From IMG/VR virus record IMGVR_UViG_3300020385_000028, positions 1-37,425 of that record: 37,425 bases of DNA, one strand, 5' to 3'. The position numbers and the translations under genes are program-made. Under the pieces are notes generated by a model. That model saw only the letters and a list, made by a program, of their open reading frames with translations. It had not been told where the DNA came from and did no database searches. The DNA comes from a virus. This document shows, piece by piece, positions 32,601 through 37,425 of the stretch (the stretch's first letter is position 1; each line of letters opens with the position of its first letter).

Positions 32601-34631
32601 TATATTACTATAAATTGTTTGATAATTTGTAGCCGTAGGCTTTATAACAAACTTATATTTAGTTGCCCATGAAGGAGCAAGTTGAGATTCAGGTATTTGT
32701 ACTTGTATGAAATTTTTAGTATTTGAAACACTACAAGGTAAATTAACACTATTTAAATCACTTACTTGAGCTGTAGATGCGCGATTAAAATCATCCATAT
32801 ACACCATACCTATCTCATACCCTCTATTACTATGTAAACTTCCTATTGATGGCGATGTTCTTATAGAAGCTGTTACATTAGTAAATCTAAAATATGAAAT
32901 AATTGGGTCTAAAGGTGCACTACCTTTATCATAAACAGCAGCGTTTGCTTGTATACCAAATCTCGTGCTTGATGCAGTTGTTATAATTTCTAAAGGCTGT
33001 CCAGCTGGTGCTGTAGGTGTTGAACTTGTTCTACCAGTTTGAACTATATTAGTATATGTAGCATCAAAAGCTATCGGTAAAGCTGCGTTAAAAGCATCAG
33101 TCAAGGTTGTTCCTTCTGAAGCAGTATTAATAGGTTTTATATTAGTTAGCGTTCCTATCTTATCTACGAAATCTACATCAGTGGCTAAGGCATTAACAGA
33201 TATATAACTTCTAATTAGAGTGTAACTCCAAGTTACGTAATACACATCTTCCAACGGAACTGGCGTAGGTGAACCAGTGGCATAACTACTAGAGTATGCT
33301 ATTCCAAATGTAAACGTAAGAGTAGCTCCAGCTGTTAAAAAACCTGTTGGATTATTTGGTAACGGTAAAGCTGGTAATAATTCTACAAAAAAAGCACTAT
33401 CATCTATTTCAACCGCTGGTGCTGTACTGCCTGGAGGGTTAATTGAATATTCAGCACCTTTAGATTCATTAGCACTTAAACCGGTAAGATTGATAGTTTC
33501 ACTTTTTAGTATAGATTCAAATCCAAATTTAATTTTGCTTCCACTTGAAGTTTTTAAATCATATCCTTCAAAATAATTTCCATACACTAATCTATTTCCC
33601 ATTAACGTTTGAGCTTTTGCAAGCTGAGGTACGTTATCAAATAATCTTAATATTTCTGAATCTGGTAAAACTGTATATATTTTACGATTAGTAAATGTTT
33701 CACTTCTTAATGAGTTTACAGGATATCTAACTCTATTACTTACATCATAAGTCTCTAATACTTTTATAGTAGATGAATTAGATTCTTTAAATACCACTTG
33801 AACATCTGTAACACTTTTATCTCCAGAGTTAAAAGTAATTGTTACAGCATTAAACCTGTTTATCATTCCTTCATTCAAATAACTATTTGAACTAAAATTA
33901 AAAGAAGAAGGGCTAAATGCTGGTTCTGTAAACTGAGATATTGCTGAATACTCTTCATTATCATATTTATATCTATATCCAAAACAAATAAACTTATCTT
34001 CTAAATAAGAGTCAGTAATACTAGGTACTGTAAATGAATTTATAGTAGGAGCAGTAGTAGGAGGTTTTTTAATTACAAGAATTTCATCTTGATTAAAATC
34101 ATCTGTAAGGACAGCAGGCCTAGGGTCTCCATAATTTTTATTAATATTTACTACTCTAGGAGGATTATAATTGTCTGTAAAAAATAATAGGTTATCTATT
34201 TTATTTACACCTGTAATTAAAAAATTAGGATTAAAATTTAATGTTGTATTTATACCCTCTCCATTATCTATACTTATAACATGATAAATTAATTCTCCAG
34301 TTTCAACATCAAATGAAATTATTAAATCTAGCTTACCTGTAGCTCCTTGAGTAAAAGCAGGGTCATGAACAAACCAATAAATAACCAAATTAGCTCCATC
34401 TTCAAAAGCCCCTATACATCTTGCTTGAGAACTTAATTTAGTTCCATCAACATATTGAATTTCTGTTAAAGGTACATTTCCTTTAGAGTTTTCAACAGCA
34501 CCAATCTCAGAATCTTCAGTAGAACCAAGCCTTACATTTATAGCATTTACATACTCTCCATTTGGGACAAGCCTTTCATCAAGGCTTTTGTTCATTCGGC
34601 CCGCTATAAAATTTCTTTGAATGTTTGCCAT
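29658..34631 (-). CDS. Tail nozzle / 'stabilization' protein with Pro-Thr C-terminal extension (1657 aa)
   Basis: The N-terminus NFIAGRMNKSLDERLVPNGE, followed by YVNAINVRLGSTEDSEIGAVENSKGN, is the hallmark of the P22 gp10 / crAss-like stabilization (muzzle) family. In podoviruses this family forms the tail nozzle and plugs packaged DNA. Beta-rich propeller-like segments fill the first 1000 residues, and 'ASSTQKLGGYDPYMQEYVF' lies near 1240. At about 1565-1585 a linker TFTPTPVPTPTPVPTPV leads to a terminal Cys-containing module (YDYFIGIDC...). That linker and module style is shared with the two fibre proteins, so the extension is probably a fibre docking or adhesion unit added to the nozzle. 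It lies 1 nt after the adaptor gene. Confidence 0.82.
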   Translation of the reverse strand: MANIQRNFIAGRMNKSLDERLVPNGEYVNAINVRLGSTEDSEIGAVENSKGNVPLTEIQYVDGTKLSSQARCIGAFEDGANLVIYWFVHDPAFTQGATGKLDLIISFDVETGELIYHVISIDNGEGINTTLNFNPNFLITGVNKIDNLLFFTDNYNPPRVVNINKNYGDPRPAVLTDDFNQDEILVIKKPPTTAPTINSFTVPSITDSYLEDKFICFGYRYKYDNEEYSAISQFTEPAFSPSSFNFSSNSYLNEGMINRFNAVTITFNSGDKSVTDVQVVFKESNSSTIKVLETYDVSNRVRYPVNSLRSETFTNRKIYTVLPDSEILRLFDNVPQLAKAQTLMGNRLVYGNYFEGYDLKTSSGSKIKFGFESILKSETINLTGLSANESKGAEYSINPPGSTAPAVEIDDSAFFVELLPALPLPNNPTGFLTAGATLTFTFGIAYSSSYATGSPTPVPLEDVYYVTWSYTLIRSYISVNALATDVDFVDKIGTLTNIKPINTASEGTTLTDAFNAALPIAFDATYTNIVQTGRTSSTPTAPAGQPLEIITTASSTRFGIQANAAVYDKGSAPLDPIISYFRFTNVTASIRTSPSIGSLHSNRGYEIGMVYMDDFNRASTAQVSDLNSVNLPCSVSNTKNFIQVQIPESQLAPSWATKYKFVIKPTATNYQTIYSNIAYSESGTNSSYFLLDGENAQKVEVGDRLIVKADATGALNTCTYATVLEKQAQGSGFINIYDEAGNELEVFGGTYMKINASNFSINTREDSIINSQVLPSTARGQQNSYPVVAYPMFTVTEGSGLVATTLVYDVPVGTRIKMEFEFRRDGVSKNEDCLKKSYTLEKEFTASRNYGNMQEWFEGDNIASTLNEGIEDVADDETIINSYIPTPNTSQNFPPFPVNLTPPQTKSVTQYNAVLTADEIKSAEYFGSTATQPNTEFYYRFYVDQVLNNIYLLVSGSSSCGGGAGEEHRESSVKVNFTVSASNSTYVFETEPEEALPDVWYENSESYDINGDFHLGNVQNQTLNQPGIVNTGFFDCYSYGNGVESNKIRDSIKGEQVTLGNRTFTTSNEEYKKAHRFADLTYSGVFNDESNVNRLNEFNLGLLNFKALEETYGDVEILFARETDILVLQEDKISYVLAGKNLLSDSTGGGVVTSVPEVLGTQIARIEDYGISNHPESFAEFGANKFFTDAKRNVVIKLTGSSAQNEILTVISNEGMRSWFRDLFADASSTQKLGGYDPYMQEYVFTTNTIVKPETELCTACGVTKNITIVAGQEYVYCVDIGEDTGPPSKLYYVEIDYVIPFEDTDLIVTEGTEQQMVSEAGLDLETEGQVSGTGYTIQAIYDGVTYTTGVVYQSGTLVFPKPNPTPSEVVLIVTSDSLQNDTIQVTVKCPEEELFSVYSITLTTNANANQFSHTEFGWRDASVVSPIQSDLVTFLSSPNDPIVSQYRELEGPQGSNIIPPDGATIIMRSNKIDFDNFQFDPAENEFRYLRTDALFENNSTDMGILLAASIKATPINTSGAPDLYSAEFGLPTGGNKLYLIYDLRNSVGQELCYSQTSLFDACCNCTFTPTPVPTPTPVPTPVIPVYDYFIGIDCVSLEAVYLKSDQTLGVVVGDEVQYSFGGNVEGCASLYATGGNGNSGEVTVRVAGCGDSRCSV

Positions 34632-34632
34632 T

Positions 34633-35553
34633 TTATTTTAACCACTTATCTTCACCTCTAAGATTCATAAGCAATCTACTAGGGTGAATGTTACTTAATC
34701 TGATTTTAGCATTTCTTAATAAAGCCTGTTTATTTTTTCTTGCTCTATTAACAATATACTCTTGCACTCCAAATTTACTATTTAATATAGCATATTGTAC
34801 ATAAGCATATATATATTCTTCAAATAATTTATTTACACTTATTTTGGAGTCATCACCATTTTCCATTCCATCAGATATATATTGCAATACACACTGTTGG
34901 CTAGCCATAGTAGAATCAAAATTAATAACACCAGCTTTTTTATCTATAGTAAACGTAGGGTTTATATTAGCTGTTTCAGTATTTAAACCATATCTAGCTC
35001 CTATTCTATAATTATATATATCACTGTCATAATTATATACATTAGGATTTACATTCTCATCTATTTCATCATTTAAATATATACTCTTTAATGAACCGTT
35101 TTTTCTTTCTGTATCTAAAGTTGAATCAACCTCAGTTGCATTACCATCACCATCATAAGTAAATGAAGCTGTAGCAGATTGTATATAAGACACTGCTGAT
35201 TGTACTTGAATATTTTCTGTTAATTCTCTTAACACATTATCTTTTAATAAATAAAGCTTTACCCAATTTACATAATCTGAAGGTAGAACAAACCTTAAAT
35301 CGTCATATACCTGTAGTTCTATAGATTTAATTTCTTTAAACGCATCATAGTTTAATTCTTGTATACCACGTTTTGCATGAAACAATATTTTAAATCTATT
35401 TTCATTGTTAATCAACTCATGGTTACCAGCATACATTAGTTCAAAATTATTAACAATATCTTTTAAAGTAACATATTGATATGAACCCCAATTTTCATCT
35501 GTAGGGTTTACACCATCATTAGTATAATATTTTCTTTGATTTATATAAGCCAT
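34633..35553 (-). CDS. Tail tube adaptor, T7 gp11-like / crAss-like ring protein (306 aa)
   Basis: A helical N-terminal part (YVTLKDIVNNFELMYAG, FHAKRGIQELNYDAF) is followed by 'IELQVYDDLRFVLPSDYVNWVKLYL' and the C-terminal 'SRLLMNLRGEDKWLK'. I know this wording from tail tubular/ring proteins of crAss-like and marine Bacteroidota podoviruses. Such proteins form the ring between portal/adaptor and nozzle. The gene sits directly before the nozzle gene (1-nt gap), the order seen in T7-like tails (gp11 then gp12). Confidence 0.75.
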   Translation of the reverse strand: MAYINQRKYYTNDGVNPTDENWGSYQYVTLKDIVNNFELMYAGNHELINNENRFKILFHAKRGIQELNYDAFKEIKSIELQVYDDLRFVLPSDYVNWVKLYLLKDNVLRELTENIQVQSAVSYIQSATASFTYDGDGNATEVDSTLDTERKNGSLKSIYLNDEIDENVNPNVYNYDSDIYNYRIGARYGLNTETANINPTFTIDKKAGVINFDSTMASQQCVLQYISDGMENGDDSKISVNKLFEEYIYAYVQYAILNSKFGVQEYIVNRARKNKQALLRNAKIRLSNIHPSRLLMNLRGEDKWLK

Positions 35554-35555
35554 GA

Positions 35556-36287
35556 TTAAAGGTTAGTTTGATTTTGTTGTTGCTCCTCTATTTGTCCAAA
35601 CTGAAATACATCAGCCTCCCTTATTGATATTCCAGCGTATTGCAATATTTTAGCTACTAAATTATTAGTATCATCTATTGGTAATTCAAAGTCTTGATAA
35701 TCAGCTTGTGTTTGGTCAAACAATGGTTCACCTCCATATAATGTTACATACGTCCATTTAGGGTCTAAAGGATATCTTATATATTGAGCTTGAACATCAT
35801 TTGCCCCATTAAATGTATCAGGGTATACAACAACCCCATCAGCTTCCTGTGTATAGGCTGGAAACATCGTAGATGGTGATGTAAGTAGTGAACTGTTTAA
35901 CATAGTAATCTTACTATTTGTTACTTTTTCAGCTTCACCTTTTAATAAACCCCCCGAAAAACATAATACTTTATTTAATAAATAATAATCAGACCCAGTA
36001 GTAGAGGCTGATGGTAAAAAATAAACATTTTGATTTTTTTGAGTTAAGAATGATGTAACTGAAAAAGTATCTATAACCTCTTCGTATCCTTTTTTAATAT
36101 CAGCATAACCAGTTCCAGATATCCTTGCATTCTCTTCATTTATCTGCTGGTTATATCTTATGAAATATTCGTCAAATATATCTAACTGAGCTTGTTTTGC
36201 AAACAAATTAAAATCACCCGGAGAAATATATCCATAGTTATTTTTGTTGATAATAGCAAGCACAGTATTTCTTACAGAATTTATCAT
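35556..36287 (-). CDS. Head-tail connector/ring protein (243 aa)
   Basis: The start 'MINSVRNTVLAIINKNNYGY' and ISPGDFNLFAKQAQLDIFDEY, the middle ITMLNSSLLTSPSTMFPAY, the YIRYPLDPKWTYV strand and DYQDFELP...LVAKILQYAGISIRE are strongly reminiscent of crAss-like connector genes next to the tail tube adaptor. The fold is probably a helical bundle with a beta domain, as in gp4/gp6-type adaptors. It lies 2 nt before the tube adaptor gene. A terminator and a perfect -7 box precede it, so it opens a late transcription unit. Confidence 0.72.
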   Translation of the reverse strand: MINSVRNTVLAIINKNNYGYISPGDFNLFAKQAQLDIFDEYFIRYNQQINEENARISGTGYADIKKGYEEVIDTFSVTSFLTQKNQNVYFLPSASTTGSDYYLLNKVLCFSGGLLKGEAEKVTNSKITMLNSSLLTSPSTMFPAYTQEADGVVVYPDTFNGANDVQAQYIRYPLDPKWTYVTLYGGEPLFDQTQADYQDFELPIDDTNNLVAKILQYAGISIREADVFQFGQIEEQQQNQTNL

Positions 36288-36302
36288 TTGAAAATCTTTT
36301 TA

Positions 36303-36310
36303 CAAAGATA
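36303..36310 (-). promoter_or_regulatory. Late promoter -7 box for the connector-tail operon
   Basis: The minus strand reads TATCTTTG, a perfect TAnnTTTG, 15 nt before the ATG at 36287 and directly after the T-run of the preceding terminator. The -33 position falls inside the terminator hairpin and has no TTTG. Confidence 0.55.
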
Positions 36311-36312
36311 CA

Positions 36313-36346
36313 TAAAATAAAAAAGCATCTAGGAATTAGATGCTTT
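36313..36346 (-). terminator. Rho-independent terminator after the capsid-linked gene
   Basis: AAAGCATCTA (36322-36331) and TAGATGCTTT (36337-36346) form a perfect 10-bp stem with a GGAAT loop. On the minus strand the stem runs into TTTTTT-A-TTTT. It ends the transcript of the 267-aa gene. Confidence 0.9.
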
Positions 36347-36393
36347 CTCGCTGTCGATAGTAAAGGAAGGAATAAATTTTTTCTAAAACAAAG

Positions 36394-37197
36394 TTACGAA
36401 TTTTTTACTAAGGCTTTTAAATGTTTAAAAGACTCTAATCCATCATCACTTTGAAAGTATGAACCTATTATAAATAAAGGGTCTTCACCGTATGGTATAT
36501 TACACATTTTCTTTTTATTTGAATCTGTGTTAAACCACACCTCCTTTTTATTGTTTCTTAACTGTATTAGATTTTTATCTAAAATGTTTTGAATATCTGC
36601 GTTAAATTTAAGAGCTGGGTCTTTCAGTAAATTCATAAAACCACTAGGGTTTTGTCTAGCAAATATTAATATATCTCTTCTTAACTCTGCAGTAGTAACC
36701 TTAGAAACATCTTTTTGAAATAAAACTCTAGCTACGTTTTCAACTTGTTCCACTGTCAGCTGTCTAGCTTCTATTAAAGCATCGACTTCTAAGTTTAAGT
36801 CTTCAACTAATTCTGCAGCTTCTTTTGCTTTATTAACTTCTACAAATAGTCTATCTTTTCCTGGATGTAAATCCATAAACTTTTGTAATACTTGATTATT
36901 TTTTGGAACATGTAGGAATCCATCTTCAAATACAATAGGCTCAATTATAGCGTTATTATCTTGCTCATCTTGAAAAGGAGAGTTTTGATTTCTTGCATAT
37001 CTCAAAGGCCTGTTTATACCTGTGTCCTCATCAAAGTGTAACAACGGAAACCTTGTTGTATGCCTTGATGCTAATATCAAAGATAAGGGAGCTGTTTCTC
37101 TTGTAAGTTTATATTGTTTATCTACAAACTTTGGTGTAGATTTTTTGGGAGTAATTTTTACTGTGTCCATTTTAGGACTTGTATTTTCTTTTTTCAT
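36394..37197 (-). CDS. Capsid-linked conserved protein of Bacteroidota phages (267 aa)
   Basis: The protein has a Lys/Pro/Thr-rich start (NTSPKMDTVKITPKKSTPKF). 'RHTTRFPLLHFDEDTGINRP' and LRYARNQNSPFQDEQD follow, then an acidic helical middle and the end part NNKKEVWFNTDSNKKKM. I recall the same wording next to the major capsid gene in several Bacteroidota phages, where it has no assigned role. A capsid accessory or scaffold-linked function is plausible from position after the capsid gene. The 64 nt on its upstream side hold the capsid gene's terminator. Confidence 0.65.
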   Translation of the reverse strand: MKKENTSPKMDTVKITPKKSTPKFVDKQYKLTRETAPLSLILASRHTTRFPLLHFDEDTGINRPLRYARNQNSPFQDEQDNNAIIEPIVFEDGFLHVPKNNQVLQKFMDLHPGKDRLFVEVNKAKEAAELVEDLNLEVDALIEARQLTVEQVENVARVLFQKDVSKVTTAELRRDILIFARQNPSGFMNLLKDPALKFNADIQNILDKNLIQLRNNKKEVWFNTDSNKKKMCNIPYGEDPLFIIGSYFQSDDGLESFKHLKALVKNS

Positions 37198-37221
37198 TTG
37201 ATTTAATTTAATTTAAAATTT

Positions 37222-37249
37222 AAAAAAGGGGCATATTACTACGCCCCTT
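37222..37249 (-). terminator. Rho-independent terminator after the probable capsid gene
   Basis: AAGGGGC (37226-37232) and GCCCCTT (37243-37249) form a GC-rich 7-bp stem with a 10-nt loop. On the minus strand the stem runs into TTTTTT. It lies 11 nt past the stop at 37261, as expected for a highly expressed capsid transcript. Confidence 0.85.
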
Positions 37250-37260
37250 AAAATTAATTA

Positions 37261-37425
37261 CTAGTCTTGGAATAAGAAGAAGTTGTTTGCACCTAAAGTA
37301 CATACAGCTCTCTCACTCAAGAAGTTTACTTGCATGTTATCGATATCCGACGTTGCAGCACCACCAGCAGAGCCAGTAATCCAAGTCTTATATCTTCTGT
37401 CTTCAGTTTCTGAAGCTCTATATCT
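37261..37425 (-). CDS. C-terminal 54 residues of a probable major capsid protein (partial)
   Basis: An open frame enters from the right window edge and ends with TAG at 37261-37263. The peptide contains ETEDRRYKTWITGSAGGAA and ends SERAVCTLGANNFFLFQD. The wording resembles the ends of major capsid proteins of Bacteroidota podoviruses that I recall. A strong terminator directly downstream and the following capsid-linked and connector genes support this. The 5' part is outside the window, so the call rests on a short fragment and context. Confidence 0.55.
   Translation of the reverse strand, partial: RYRASETEDRRYKTWITGSAGGAATSDIDNMQVNFLSERAVCTLGANNFFLFQD

Overview
The window is a piece of a double-stranded DNA phage genome whose host is very probably a member of the Bacteroidota, most likely a marine flavobacterium. 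Four things point there. The DNA is AT-rich. Intergenic gaps carry the Bacteroidota promoter signature TTTG-N19/20-TAnnTTTG. Shine-Dalgarno sites are absent and starts follow A/T-rich leaders. The virion genes resemble podoviruses of the crAss-like / Cellulophaga type (tail-tube adaptor, P22 gp10 / crAss 'stabilization protein' nozzle, and T7-like internal ejection proteins). No terminase, portal, integrase or lysis enzyme is recognisable, so this is only part of the genome. Family names come from reading motifs; no database search was run.

Layout. Positions 1-49 hold the 3' end of a tRNA-like gene cut by the window edge. From about 116 to 10674 all genes are on the plus strand and form the early/replication half. 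This half has small leader ORFs, a terminator and promoter with a palindromic operator candidate (621-714), and a stand-alone DnaA domain IV-like protein. It then has an Erf annealing protein with a PDDEXK exonuclease, a terminator (3633-3688), and a primase-polymerase/SF3 helicase. A second promoter (6122-6153) drives an SF2/SNF2-like helicase, two small PDDEXK-type nucleases, a second DnaA domain IV-like protein, small unknowns and a metallophosphoesterase. From 10640 to the right edge everything is on the minus strand and is the virion half, converging on the early half near 10.65 kb.

Read in its own direction, right to left, the virion half runs as follows. First come the 3' end of a probable major capsid protein, a capsid-linked unknown, two head-tail/tube adaptors, and a 1657-residue tail nozzle protein. 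Next is an 839-residue Pro-rich modular fibre protein. Then come a double-domain prolyl 4-hydroxylase-like dioxygenase, an RmlB-like nucleotide-sugar dehydratase and two glycosyltransferases. A second Pro-rich virion protein follows, then three internal virion proteins (T7 gp14/gp15/gp16 order). The last of these is a 2725-residue giant with an HExxH metallopeptidase motif. A 62-residue basic protein ends the block.

The most striking feature is the four-gene cassette at 23241-27060. It places a prolyl hydroxylase, a sugar-nucleotide enzyme and two glycosyltransferases between two virion genes that encode extensin-like linkers (Ser-Pro3 repeats, Pro-Val and Pro-Thr runs). The nozzle protein carries a similar Pro-Thr linker at its C-terminus. 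I infer a phage-encoded system that hydroxylates and then O-glycosylates proline in its own fibre linkers, analogous to plant hydroxyproline-rich glycoproteins. This is inferred from gene neighbourhood and motifs and has not been demonstrated.

Two early promoters place the -7 box exactly 4 nt before the ATG, which suggests leaderless early mRNAs. The late genes have a -7 box 11-18 nt before the ATG but no clear -33 box, so early and late transcription may use different factors.
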